The notes: generated by a model not told the origin, from the letters alone. Shown: positions 30,684 to 39,271, counted from the first letter of the stretch. The stretch is DNA of 64,000 nt from Methanothermobacter sp. (GCA_030055615.1 JASFYN010000003.1:180185-244184), one strand, 5' to 3'. A program made the numbers and translations.

Positions 30684-30730
30684 GAATATACTTCTCAGAA
30701 TGGGCATCATGCTCACAAAAAAAGTATTAG
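30653..30730 (+). CDS. Candidate 25-aa leader peptide or small protein
   Basis: ATG 30653 to TAG 30728-30730, starting MINFTVYHILG, mildly hydrophobic with a polar, lysine-containing tail. Support: a TATA box at the right distance, GGAGAGG nine bases before the ATG, and a stop 10 bases before the lipoprotein ATG. The hairpin spans its first 11 codons. It could be a real small protein, a leader peptide controlling the lipoprotein gene, or coincidental. Confidence 0.4.
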   Translation: MINFTVYHILGIYFSEWASCSQKKY

Positions 30731-30740
30731 AGGGGGAAAG

Positions 30741-31100
30741 ATGGATAAAAAGTTTTTACTTTCTATACTTGCTGTGATGGTACTTCTGACTTCTTGTTTT
30801 GGATGTATTCAATGGCCGCCCATTACCCAACAGAATAATACTACAAATCCTCCTATAGTTATCCAAAGCGGTGATGGGTCCTCTGGAGACTCACGATCTT
30901 CAGGAGCCCAAGAATGTCCGAACTGTGGATATTATCCATGGTACGTGGGTACAAGGTGTCCACAGTGTGGATATGGAGACGATGATGGCCTATTAGTTTG
31001 TCCAAACTGCGGATCCTATAGTTACCATGCTAGAGGTACTGCTGGCTACGGAGATCCCAACGGCTATTGTTCAAATTGTGGATATCGTATATACCAATAG
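30741..31100 (+). CDS. Zinc-ribbon lipoprotein
   Basis: 119 aa. Signal peptide with lipobox TSCFGC (Cys near residue 22), an Asn/Thr/Ser linker, then eight cysteines in CxxC pairs: CPNCG, CPQCG, CPNCG and CSNCG, separated by short Gly/Tyr-rich spacers. These would make two zinc ribbons held outside the membrane, an uncommon combination. Possible roles are metal buffering or binding a surface partner; nothing in the sequence decides this. GAGGGGGAAAG precedes the ATG. It follows the nuclease and PfpI genes on the same strand but has its own promoter. Confidence 0.8.
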   Translation: MDKKFLLSILAVMVLLTSCFGCIQWPPITQQNNTTNPPIVIQSGDGSSGDSRSSGAQECPNCGYYPWYVGTRCPQCGYGDDDGLLVCPNCGSYSYHARGTAGYGDPNGYCSNCGYRIYQ

Positions 31101-31141
31101 ATGAAATTTTATGGGAGATTATCCCCCCCTTTGCATGTTTT

Positions 31142-32104
31142 TTATAAGTTGAAGGATTTTATGAGTAGTTCTTCGTTGACGAAACCCGCCCTGAATACTT
31201 CACCTGTGCGAAGATCGTTGATGAAAACCTCAGCCGGGGCGAACATCCCCTTATCTATCTTGTAGAAATCGTAATCAGCCTCTTTAAATATTTCATAGAA
31301 TGGTCTGCCATAGTCTTTGGAAGCTGATGATGGAAGATTCTCTGCGAGGGATTTCAGATCGTCACCCTCATCTGATTGGATATAATAATATGTACGGCCC
31401 CCGAAGAGCACAGCATCATTTGTTTTACCCATTGCCTTCAGTCCATCAGGGTCTACTGGTGCTATTGGTGCTATGCCAGCAGCATATTTCACCTTTTTAA
31501 CATCAAAATCTAGAGCTTCCAGCATCTTATAAGTGCCGTTTTCAACAACTCTACCGGAAATTTGTATGGAACCCACAATTGATGCGGTTGGTGCTACTAA
31601 AGCATAAACATTTTCGGTTGAAACTCCACATTCCTTGGCTATGTTCTCTGTAACGTCCTCGTCTGGTAATTTGTCACTCTCAAGGGCTATTATCGCGATT
31701 TCAGCATCATCCTCATAATCTATCTCTTCGTACGTTTCACTTGGTTTCTTGGATAGTGCGCGGGCCGGGCCTGAGCCCAATGCAAAAAAGTCTCCGACGT
31801 TTACAGCCCACCCTGCCTTTTGGGATCCTAGGGTTGAAATGGCTGGGAAGTCTGTTTTCACTTTTACTGATGGTAGAGCTAATCTTTTAGAGAGGTCTGC
31901 TGGTATTGATATGCCCACACTCGCAAGCCCTCCAAGACAAACTTTGGTGTAAAGTTCACCGGCTTTTATACTCCCTTCCACATTCACTCCACAATCTAGG
32001 ATTGTTGAACCATTATCTAATCTTTGCACTTTAATTTTAAGGTCATCTGCCTTGGATATCATTTCATCAACGATTTTTTTAGCCCTTAAATTTACACTTA
32101 CCAT
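31142..32104 (-). CDS. mch: Methenyltetrahydromethanopterin cyclohydrolase
   Basis: Converts formyl- to methenyl-H4MPT, third step of CO2 reduction to methane; cytoplasmic. The 320-aa protein is typical in length and aligns throughout with Mch in character: VNLRAKKIVDEM start, CGVNVEGS, KVCLGGLASV, and APVDPDGLKAMGKTNDAVLFGG. GGTGAT lies before the ATG. It is the last gene of a minus-strand cluster with thyA, metE and two conserved small genes, matching M. thermautotrophicus order (from memory). Confidence 0.96.
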   Translation of the reverse strand: MVSVNLRAKKIVDEMISKADDLKIKVQRLDNGSTILDCGVNVEGSIKAGELYTKVCLGGLASVGISIPADLSKRLALPSVKVKTDFPAISTLGSQKAGWAVNVGDFFALGSGPARALSKKPSETYEEIDYEDDAEIAIIALESDKLPDEDVTENIAKECGVSTENVYALVAPTASIVGSIQISGRVVENGTYKMLEALDFDVKKVKYAAGIAPIAPVDPDGLKAMGKTNDAVLFGGRTYYYIQSDEGDDLKSLAENLPSSASKDYGRPFYEIFKEADYDFYKIDKGMFAPAEVFINDLRTGEVFRAGFVNEELLIKSFNL

Positions 32105-32110
32105 ATTCTA

Positions 32111-32761
32111 TCACCTCGATATCATTTTTTGAGCTTCTTCAAGGTCTGTTTCGTATATGTGGGCGCTTATAGAATGGATTGTTATTGGGCCTACCTGGGC
32201 TCCCGTTTCTTCCGCAACATGCTTTGTAAGGTATGCTAGGCCTACTGCGTTGGGGAACCATGCGCCGTAGATGTCGTGGGATCTCCAAACTCCAGTTGTG
32301 TGCATTTTACCATCCCTGATTTTGAAGTCTATGAGTATCATGCATGGTACTTCGTCTTCTCTCGAATCTATCCTTGGATCCCATGTTATCATTGTAGCTC
32401 GCCTGGTCTTTCTGAAATTTTTAAGCCTTTTTATGGCCTCTTCTACTTGGTCGACGTTGAAGTGGTCTCTTAGTCTGTTACCATAGGTGTATGTGAAGCC
32501 TGGGTTGTTTGGTGTGAGGAATTGGTTTGCGTATTCTTTGAGTTTTTCACCAGTCCAGAAGTATCCTTTTGGGACTTCGACTTCTTCGCTTATCTGGTAG
32601 AAATTTGTTTTGAATGGTGTTTGGATTTCTACTATTGCATTGAGAATTTCCAATGTCATGGAACCTCTTTCGTCTTTTATTGGTTCGCCTTCTTCGAGTA
32701 TCTTCTTTAGGAGTTTTTGCCATCCGTCTTTAATTTCATTGGCTGTTATCTTGTAGGGCAT
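32111..32761 (-). CDS. thyA: Archaeal-type thymidylate synthase
   Basis: 216 aa. It shows the shortened thymidylate synthase fold of methanogens: PCMILIDFKIRDGKMH with the candidate catalytic Cys, RSHDIYGAWFPNAVGLAYL equivalent to the dUMP/folate site, and a C-terminal HIYETDLE tyrosine motif. It methylates dUMP using a methylene-pterin, presumably methylene-H4MPT, which links it to mch. The open frame begins at 32800, but GGAGG precedes ATG 32761, which I use. Its first 26 bases overlap the end of metE. Confidence 0.9.
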   Translation of the reverse strand: MPYKITANEIKDGWQKLLKKILEEGEPIKDERGSMTLEILNAIVEIQTPFKTNFYQISEEVEVPKGYFWTGEKLKEYANQFLTPNNPGFTYTYGNRLRDHFNVDQVEEAIKRLKNFRKTRRATMITWDPRIDSREDEVPCMILIDFKIRDGKMHTTGVWRSHDIYGAWFPNAVGLAYLTKHVAEETGAQVGPITIHSISAHIYETDLEEAQKMISR

Positions 32762-33683
32762 TGGCCGCCTCCACCATGTTTTTGAGTTTGGAGAACGCAA
32801 CGTTCCTTGGAAGTTTTCTCATCCCACAGTCTGGATCTATGATGATTTTTTCTTCTCCAATTATTTTTATACCTTTTTTGATGAGCTTTTTTATTTCTTG
32901 TATGGTCTCTATTTTTTGGCTTTTTGTATTAATGCATCCGAATCCTATCTTCTTCTTTTTTATTTCAAAGTCATTAATGATTTCTAGGTTTTTGGGAGTT
33001 CCTGCGAATTCACAATCTATTATTTCTACGTTAAATTTTAGAAGATCCCCAAAGACTTCTTCTATATCCCCGCAAACATGCAATGCTACTGGTACATTTA
33101 TAACGTTTGATATCCTTTTAACTGCTTTTTTAGCCGTTTTAATATTGACGATACCAGTGGATAGGAATGGTTCATCTATTTGTATCATTGACGCTCCAGC
33201 CTCTTCAAGATATGATGCCTCTCTCTTTAAGGCTTCTGCCATGTCCATTATCGCCTTTTTTTTATCTTCTGGATTATAGAAGCCTTCAATCCTTGATGAG
33301 TAGACTAGTGTGCTGGGGCCTGTGATTATACCCTTAATCTCTTGTTCGCCTCCAAGCTTTTTAATGACTTTCTGGGAGAATTTGAGGTCTTGAGCTCCTA
33401 TAGGGTTCTGGGGTGGTAATATTCTTGTTATTATCTTTGATGTGCTATTGTCGACTTTCATTCCGGGGATTTTCGACGCGAAGATGCTTATCATGTCCCC
33501 TCGTACTTGTCCATCAGAGATTATATTTATACCTGCTTTTAGTTGGTCTTTAACTGCTATTTCAATTGCATGTTTGTAAGGATCATAGAATCCTAAGATG
33601 TTTAATAATTTTTCTCTCCAGTTTCTTGGTTTAGATGGTTGGCTTGGATAACTTCCAACTACCGTCGTTAATATAATTTGCAC
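32736..33683 (-). CDS. metE: Archaeal MetE-like methionine synthase (core catalytic domain)
   Basis: Transfers a methyl group to homocysteine. At about 312-315 aa it corresponds to the C-terminal half of bacterial MetE and lacks the N-terminal domain; archaeal enzymes take the methyl from a corrinoid donor rather than a folate polyglutamate. Zinc ligands are visible with MetE-like spacing: His202, Cys204 (LHVCGD), Glu225 and Cys286 (DPDCGMRKLP). The first possible codon is GTG 33683, but GGGGGG overlaps it and points to ATT or ATA 6-9 bases downstream; homologues open with M-x-TTVVGSYP, which would place Met at the ATA (33674). Confidence 0.9.
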   Translation of the reverse strand: MQIILTTVVGSYPSQPSKPRNWREKLLNILGFYDPYKHAIEIAVKDQLKAGINIISDGQVRGDMISIFASKIPGMKVDNSTSKIITRILPPQNPIGAQDLKFSQKVIKKLGGEQEIKGIITGPSTLVYSSRIEGFYNPEDKKKAIMDMAEALKREASYLEEAGASMIQIDEPFLSTGIVNIKTAKKAVKRISNVINVPVALHVCGDIEEVFGDLLKFNVEIIDCEFAGTPKNLEIINDFEIKKKKIGFGCINTKSQKIETIQEIKKLIKKGIKIIGEEKIIIDPDCGMRKLPRNVAFSKLKNMVEAANALQDNSQ

Positions 33684-33695
33684 CCCCCATGAGGT

Positions 33696-34001
33696 TTATT
33701 TTATCGCAACCCTTTCTATTTTTTTTATTTCCTCATCTTTTACAGGTATTTCGACTACTGCAGTCCCGTAACAGGGTTTTGTATAAGGTATCATGACTGT
33801 TTTCTTTTCCTTGTTGATACCGATGGGTATTGGGGGTATCCCTATAAGTCTTGCTCCGAGGATCTTTTCACCAGCCTTCACATATAGAACCTCCTGGGCT
33901 CTTTCTTTGATCAGTTTCGCACATTCTCTGAAACCTGCCTTTGAAATATGGATTCTATAATCTTCTGATTGCTGTAGATAAGTTTCGAGACAAAATGACA
34001 T
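33696..34001 (-). CDS. Conserved methanogen protein, DUF1894-like
   Basis: 101 aa, cytoplasmic, with Cys4, Cys27 and Cys78 (YTKPCYGTAVVEI). Position next to metE and the DUF1890 gene matches the M. thermautotrophicus MTH776 family (DUF1894), from memory. No catalytic motif is evident. GGAGG precedes the ATG. Its stop is 12 bases before the first possible metE start, so it is part of the C1 cluster; a role in methyl transfer or its regulation is inference. Confidence 0.72.
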   Translation of the reverse strand: MSFCLETYLQQSEDYRIHISKAGFRECAKLIKERAQEVLYVKAGEKILGARLIGIPPIPIGINKEKKTVMIPYTKPCYGTAVVEIPVKDEEIKKIERVAIK

Positions 34002-34002
34002 T

Positions 34003-34464
34003 TTAATCCTCCAATTCCTCTAGGAGTTTATCTATGCGCACCTTCAATGGGTTGGGGTTGTGATGAGCTCTTACAGATACTATATGAGAGTCCGTGTTCT
34101 CTTTAACCTCCCTTTCAAGAATGTTTAAAATCTTCGCATCCCTTCCAAATATTATCGCTATAGATGGAATCTCTAGTATACTTTTAAATGTTATGAAATA
34201 TGCTAGGGCAGCGTCGTTGTGTATAAAACCGAATAATAGATCATATTTACCCTTTGAAAGACTATCAAGGGTTGAGTCAAGATCTGAAGTCTTATCCAGG
34301 TATGATCTGGCGGGATCTGCCACTTCAAGCAATCTTAAAGCGGCTGGATTAGCAGTTACTGTTACACTATAATTTTTCTCCTTGAGTTTATGTGAAAGGT
34401 ATAAAGCAAGAGGTGCTTGTATAGGAGATTCAGGGCAACCTAGGAATATTAAAGCCTCTTTCAT
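34003..34464 (-). CDS. Conserved methanogen protein, DUF1890 (MTH777-like)
   Basis: 153 aa of alternating helix and strand, beginning ALIFLGCPESPIQAPLALYL, with the conserved FGFIHNDAALAYF segment near residue 80 and a C-terminal VSVRAHHNPNP. The MTH777 family has a known fold resembling a cobalamin- or nucleotide-binding Rossmann-like domain but no assigned function (family knowledge from memory). It ends one base before the DUF1894 ATG and is probably co-translated. ATG start with GGAAGTG upstream. Confidence 0.78.
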   Translation of the reverse strand: MKEALIFLGCPESPIQAPLALYLSHKLKEKNYSVTVTANPAALRLLEVADPARSYLDKTSDLDSTLDSLSKGKYDLLFGFIHNDAALAYFITFKSILEIPSIAIIFGRDAKILNILEREVKENTDSHIVSVRAHHNPNPLKVRIDKLLEELED

Positions 34465-34467
34465 CAG

Positions 34468-35547
34468 TTACACTTCCTTTATTTTAACCACATGGGCGAC
34501 TATCAATGAACTTAAAAATATGAATGTCAAGAGTGCTGTTCCATTAATGCTCCTATTAACAATGAAAAGGCCTATAATGGCCTGAGATATAAATGCTACC
34601 AGGGAACCTATAAGGAGGGCCTCCCTTCCAAGATAACTTTTCAATCCCTCCTCCCTCTTAGATCTGTAAATTTGAAGCAATTTGAAACCTAATATTATGA
34701 TACCGAGACACCAGAGCAAGAAAAAGAACAATGTAAGGTATCCGAAGTCATAAGCCCAACCAAATATCCCAGGTAGCATATAATCTATTACATCCTTCTT
34801 GCTTACTAATACACCGTAGAATATGGGTAATGGTAACCCGAAGAATAATATCAAGGATAACGGCAAGGAAATGTATCCATCTGCGAAACCTTGGGACGCA
34901 TCCCCCCAATATGATGAAGATGGATCGTGTCCAATAAGATAAGTGTTCTTAAGAACCATCTTTATGCTTGGAATAGCATTTTCCTCTAGCCTTGTTATCC
35001 TAAGATAGGGGCTTAAAATGGGCATTTGAAAAATCCTTGAAACTAATTCAAGGGAGCCGAATGCTACTATAACTATTAAGATGAATAATATAATCCTTTT
35101 AAATGTGAAGACCGATTCCCTTCGGAACGATTTTGAGATTATGATCAGACCTATGAATAATCCAAGAAGCCATAAAAGGAGGAACGACCTGTGCATCAAC
35201 CCCCCAAATATTGTTATACCAACTATTATGAGGTATAAGAATCCTCTCAAACCTCTAACATCAACACCTGCATCTTCCATCATGTTTATAGCTGCTAATG
35301 CAGTTATCATCGTCATAAGCGCTAGAGCCCCGAAAGGGTGAGTGTACTCATGTTGTCCAAATGATGTGAAAAGAGAGATCACATCTATCCCAAATATCAC
35401 ATTGAAGATAACACCAAGAAGGAGACAAAGGAAGAGTACAAATCCTAGTGAAATAGGGGCAAGATTAATTAGGAATATTATGCCAACGTACAATATTATC
35501 GCTACTTCAATTATCAGTTGAAGATGGTTTTGAGGGATTAATTGCAA
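34468..35547 (-). CDS. Multi-TM membrane protein of unknown function
   Basis: 359 aa with about ten hydrophobic helices. A conserved-looking outer segment (LIGHDPSSSYWGDASQGFADGYISLP) lies near residue 200, and FLLWCLGIIILGF follows. It may be an oligosaccharide- or polymer-related membrane protein, since O-antigen polymerase-like proteins have similar layouts with one large loop, but this is speculative. Start is TTG behind GGGGGAGG. It ends 3 bases before the DUF1890 start, so it appears to be the first gene of the C1-cluster transcript. Confidence 0.6.
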   Translation of the reverse strand: MQLIPQNHLQLIIEVAIILYVGIIFLINLAPISLGFVLFLCLLLGVIFNVIFGIDVISLFTSFGQHEYTHPFGALALMTMITALAAINMMEDAGVDVRGLRGFLYLIIVGITIFGGLMHRSFLLLWLLGLFIGLIIISKSFRRESVFTFKRIILFILIVIVAFGSLELVSRIFQMPILSPYLRITRLEENAIPSIKMVLKNTYLIGHDPSSSYWGDASQGFADGYISLPLSLILFFGLPLPIFYGVLVSKKDVIDYMLPGIFGWAYDFGYLTLFFFLLWCLGIIILGFKLLQIYRSKREEGLKSYLGREALLIGSLVAFISQAIIGLFIVNRSINGTALLTFIFLSSLIVAHVVKIKEV

Positions 35548-35604
35548 TCTATCCTCCCCCTTGGAACTTTAATCCCCATATGGACTAACCTCACATAAAT
35601 AATT

Positions 35605-36084
35605 TTATCTTACAAATTTTTCAAAGAGGATCATATCCTCCCCTTCGCCATTATACCCTTCTAAAACATTCACATCCCCAATTTTTCTGGTTTCAGGACC
35701 CTTGTAATCCTTAAATCCATGCTTCCTGTAGAAAGATATTGCTCTCCTGTTTATTGGTTTTGTTATAAGGGATATTTTCCTAACATTCTTCCTTTTAACT
35801 GTCTCTATAAATTCTTTTAAGAGTTTGGATGCTATGCCATAACCTCTAAATCTTGGATGAACACATAAAAGATGTATATAAGCCTCCTTTGGGTTGTCCT
35901 GTGATATGAATCCTAGAAGGAATCCTACTATACTATGGTCTTCTTCGGCTACAAATGACGTGCTTGAGAAAAATTTCGTGAACAGATGATATATAGAATT
36001 TCTCTCCGTGGCCATTGGTTTACATTTCAATGCAAGTTCCGCTATACCAATGAAATCCCCTTCCTTAACATTTCTAATATTCAA
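35605..36084 (-). CDS. GNAT N-acetyltransferase
   Basis: About 159 aa. Acetyl-CoA motif A is clear: LCVHPRFRGYGIASKLLKEF, with the R-x-x-G-x-G/A pyrophosphate loop; motif B ends RAISFYRKHGFKDY. The substrate is unknown, but the RimI-like layout suggests protein N-terminal or small amine acetylation. The open frame extends to 36225 but runs antisense through tRNA-Ala; the sensible start is TTG 36084, preceded by GGGTGAT. Confidence 0.85.
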   Translation of the reverse strand: MNIRNVKEGDFIGIAELALKCKPMATERNSIYHLFTKFFSSTSFVAEEDHSIVGFLLGFISQDNPKEAYIHLLCVHPRFRGYGIASKLLKEFIETVKRKNVRKISLITKPINRRAISFYRKHGFKDYKGPETRKIGDVNVLEGYNGEGEDMILFEKFVR

Positions 36085-36150
36085 TATATCACCCAATGGA
36101 GGGTTAAATTTAAATAATATAATATCCAATAATTCCTTGAATATAAAAAG

Positions 36151-36224
<74 letters not shown>

Positions 36225-37253
36225 CTACCCATCATTAACCGCATTGTAAATGTTTTCGATTATTATCTTAAATAGGTCATCTGTTTCTATTTTTGGCGGC
36301 TTTTTATCATCTAATAGCAATCTAAGGGCCAGTTTTACTATTTCATCCGTTTCAGTTGATCTGTACATTAGACCATTCTCTATGTAGAATTTATCTACGG
36401 CTAATGTTTTACCAGGGTAACATGATATGACGGGCGTTCCTAGTAGTGCGGCTTCACGATTCATTGTACCCCCAGCCCCTATCATGAGGTCACATTTTTT
36501 CATCAGACTGAAAGTATCCACTGGCGGCTTAAGGATTGTCACATTCTCATACCCCTTGAATAATTCAGCTTGTTCCTTGAATCTTGGTATGATTAGGATG
36601 TTGGCATGATCCTTAAGCATTTCAACTATAGGCGTCAAAACTGATTTGTGACAGTCCGCATCTAGATATGATGCTAAGGCAGGTTCAGGTCGCATTAGGA
36701 TAGTCTTTTCTTTCTTCAGTTCCAGTTTAAGATCATGGAATATATTATCATTGTATTCGAAACTTTGAAAGTGTAAGATCTCTGACGTGCCCTTGTAACG
36801 TATTATGGAGTTTGGATCCGCACCTGTTTTTATAACATCCCAGAAGTCTATGACTTCTGGCATTATTATTTTCTCGCATAATGGTAGTGTGAGCTTATTA
36901 GCGGCTATTGCATGTTCATTATCGAGTATGTAGACACTGGGGATTTTAAGGCCAAATGTCACCCTTGGAAGTTCTATTGAATGCTTTGACACTCCAACAT
37001 CAGGTTTCTCATCTATTATCAGCTTTGAGAGCTTATAAGTTCTTTTAGTGCTCTCTTCTAATTTTTCGGCTAATGAAACTCCATGTCTGCCTATTGATAT
37101 GAAATCAAATCCGAATAATTTCATTAATTTGTGTATATCCCCAAATTTGCGCGTGGTTATAATGACATCTTCTCCTTCTCCTTGTAGGTATTCAATGATA
37201 TCTTTGAAAAATCTTACATGGGGTGAGTTTGTTATGTCAATCCATACCTTCAC
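36225..37253 (-). CDS. DUF354 glycosyltransferase-like protein
   Basis: 342 aa with a GT-B-like arrangement: N-terminal VWIDITNSPHVRFFKDII (DUF354 signature), VSKHSIELPRV, ILDNEHAIAANKL, and a C-terminal nucleotide-sugar-like site GAGGTMNREAALLGTPVI resembling UDP-GlcNAc 2-epimerases. Family members occur in archaeal surface-sugar clusters but are uncharacterised. GGTGATC or GTGAAGG lies near the ATG. It is followed at zero distance by the antisense tRNA-Ala. Confidence 0.85.
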   Translation of the reverse strand: MKVWIDITNSPHVRFFKDIIEYLQGEGEDVIITTRKFGDIHKLMKLFGFDFISIGRHGVSLAEKLEESTKRTYKLSKLIIDEKPDVGVSKHSIELPRVTFGLKIPSVYILDNEHAIAANKLTLPLCEKIIMPEVIDFWDVIKTGADPNSIIRYKGTSEILHFQSFEYNDNIFHDLKLELKKEKTILMRPEPALASYLDADCHKSVLTPIVEMLKDHANILIIPRFKEQAELFKGYENVTILKPPVDTFSLMKKCDLMIGAGGTMNREAALLGTPVISCYPGKTLAVDKFYIENGLMYRSTETDEIVKLALRLLLDDKKPPKIETDDLFKIIIENIYNAVNDG

Positions 37254-37273
37254 ATGATCACCACAAAAGATGA

Positions 37274-37921
37274 TTACATAGCCTCTAAGATGGCTTCTAT
37301 AACCTCTTCAATGCCTTCATCATTTTTTAGGCTGGTTTTTATAACCTTTACATGAGGGTTGATCCTTGATACGTCTTCTACCATTTTGTCAATGTCTGCG
37401 CCAACTGCATCTGCAAGGTCCACCTTGTTTATTATTACAAGATCAGCCTCTTTGAAGATCAGCGGATGTTTTTGGACGGTGTCATCACCCTCTGTGGCGC
37501 TTATGATAACTATTCTCATATGTGAACCAAGATCAAAATCAACTGGGCATATGAGGTTTCCCACATTTTCTATGAATAATAAATCTATTTTATCAAGTGG
37601 GAGGTCTTCCAGGCCGTGTTCTACGAGGTGGGCGTCGAGGTGGCACTCTTTACCGGTGTTAAGACCCACCACTGGGATGTTATATTTTTTAACTCTTTCT
37701 GCGTCAAATTTGCTTATAATGTCACCTGCTATCACGCCTATTGAATAATCCATATTTTCTATGAGCTTTTCTATGAGCGTGGTTTTACCTGAACCCACCG
37801 CACCGAGGAAGTCTATTGCAAAGACCCCTGCCTTATCAAGTAATCTTTGATTACGCTTTGCAAGTTTCTTGTTAGCTATTAGTATATCATTTTGTATTTC
37901 CACCTCTGCAATCTTGTGCAT
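37274..37921 (-). CDS. hypB: Hydrogenase nickel incorporation GTPase HypB
   Basis: 215 aa SIMIBI GTPase that delivers nickel to [NiFe]-hydrogenases with HypA. P-loop GAVGSGKTT, GKECHLDAH with Cys and His metal residues near residue 95, ENVGNLICP and the INKVDL guanine motif. The N-terminal His-rich nickel store of bacterial HypB is absent. The frame extends to 37942 inside hypA, but GGAGG lies before ATG 37921. Directly downstream of hypA (overlapping or adjacent), consistent with one transcript. Methanogens need it for their F420-reducing and other hydrogenases. Confidence 0.94.
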   Translation of the reverse strand: MHKIAEVEIQNDILIANKKLAKRNQRLLDKAGVFAIDFLGAVGSGKTTLIEKLIENMDYSIGVIAGDIISKFDAERVKKYNIPVVGLNTGKECHLDAHLVEHGLEDLPLDKIDLLFIENVGNLICPVDFDLGSHMRIVIISATEGDDTVQKHPLIFKEADLVIINKVDLADAVGADIDKMVEDVSRINPHVKVIKTSLKNDEGIEEVIEAILEAM

Positions 37922-37925
37922 AATA

Positions 37926-38297
37926 TTATTCCTCCTGTTCAATTTTTATGTTCTTGATGTTGCATTCTCTCCCATCAATTATCTTAAAGTTGCCCTTGCC
38001 ACAAGATGGACATGAAATTATCGGATTATAATGGTCTAATTCATCATCAGAGCTTATCCCCCCTTTATATCCACAAGAACATTCTATCTTGGCAGGTACC
38101 AATTCAATGTTAAACTTTGCACCATCTAGTATAGTGTCTTCACTTAAAACTTCTAATATGAATTTTATCTGCTCTGGGTTAAGAAGTGTTAACTCCCCGA
38201 TCTCTATTGTAACCTCTAATACTTCTATGGCATTGTTCTTCTCAGCAGCGTCAATAACTGTTTTTATAATAGCATCAGCCATTGAAAGTTCATGCAA
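37926..38297 (-). CDS. hypA: Hydrogenase nickel metallochaperone HypA
   Basis: 123 aa. Begins (M)HELSMADAI, whose His2 helps bind nickel; zinc site Cys-x-Cys (CSCG) near residue 74 and CPSCG near residue 96. The visible frame can start at GTG 38306, but that GTG belongs to the AGGTGTGAT ribosome binding site. Initiation at TTG 38297 gives the conserved Met-His N-terminus needed for function, so I use it. First gene of hypAB and divergent from prs. Confidence 0.94.
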   Translation of the reverse strand: MHELSMADAIIKTVIDAAEKNNAIEVLEVTIEIGELTLLNPEQIKFILEVLSEDTILDGAKFNIELVPAKIECSCGYKGGISSDDELDHYNPIISCPSCGKGNFKIIDGRECNIKNIKIEQEE

Positions 38298-38407
38298 ACA
38301 AATCACACCTTTCAGAGTCTAATATAGTAGAGATTTATATTATCTATAGATGGAGTTAATATAAAGTCTATGTAGATATTAAAATATTCTTTGCAAGGGT
38401 GATCATC

Positions 38408-39271
38408 TTGATAATAGGGGGCTCCGCATCTCAAAATTTGGCTGCTAAAGTTGCTAATCTACTCCATGACCAATTGTGTCCAATAGAAACACATAAATTC
38501 CCTGATGGTGAAAGATACATCAGGATAAAAGGTGAAATCCCTGATGAGGTTATTGTCATCCAATCAACAGGGTATCCACAAGATGAAAATTTCATGGAAT
38601 TATTTTTAATAATAAAAACCCTCAAGGATATTGGCGCCGATAAAGTGAAAGTCGTGATACCATACCTTGGATATTCAAGGCAAGATAAAAGATTTAAACC
38701 CGGAGAGGCCGTCTCTGTGAAGATAATAGCGGAACTAATAGAAACTGCAGGTGCTGATGAAGTATTCTCTATCAATTTGCATGAACATAATATAATCAGA
38801 TTTTTCAACATACCAGCCCATGAACTTTCAGCCATACCTCTACTTGCAGAATATTTATCCCCAATGGTTGATGATCCCATCATAGTTGCACCTGATAAGG
38901 GCGCCTTGGCCCATGCCAAGACGATGGCTGAGATAATAGGCTGCGAATACGATTACATGAAAAAAGTGCGTATTTCACCTGAAAAGGTAGAGACATGCCT
39001 CAAAAAGTTTGATGTGGAGGGTAAAAGTGCTATAATAGTTGATGATATTATCAGTACAGGGGGTACAATTGTCAATGCAGCTAGCATATTACGCAGTCAA
39101 GGCGCTAATAAGATCAAAGTAGCTTGTGTACATCCCGTGCTTGTTGATGATGCCCTACTAAGAATATTCTCAGTTGGCGTGGATGATGTTATAGCCACTG
39201 ATACCATAAAATCAGAGATTAGCATGGTATCAGTGGCTCCGCTTATAGCAGAAGCCCTAAAAGGGGATTAA
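38408..39271 (+). CDS. prs: Ribose-phosphate pyrophosphokinase
   Basis: Makes PRPP from ribose-5-phosphate and ATP for nucleotide, histidine and methanopterin synthesis. 287 aa, archaeal class: opens MIIGGSASQNLA, FPDGERYIR, LPYLGYSRQDKRF-like segment (IPYLGYSRQDKRF), and the PRPP loop AIIVDDIISTGGT near residue 208. A GTG at 38399 overlaps the GGGTGATC ribosome binding site; TTG 38408 fits homologues. It is convergent with lonB, overlapping by 4 bases. Confidence 0.95.
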   Translation: MIIGGSASQNLAAKVANLLHDQLCPIETHKFPDGERYIRIKGEIPDEVIVIQSTGYPQDENFMELFLIIKTLKDIGADKVKVVIPYLGYSRQDKRFKPGEAVSVKIIAELIETAGADEVFSINLHEHNIIRFFNIPAHELSAIPLLAEYLSPMVDDPIIVAPDKGALAHAKTMAEIIGCEYDYMKKVRISPEKVETCLKKFDVEGKSAIIVDDIISTGGTIVNAASILRSQGANKIKVACVHPVLVDDALLRIFSVGVDDVIATDTIKSEISMVSVAPLIAEALKGD

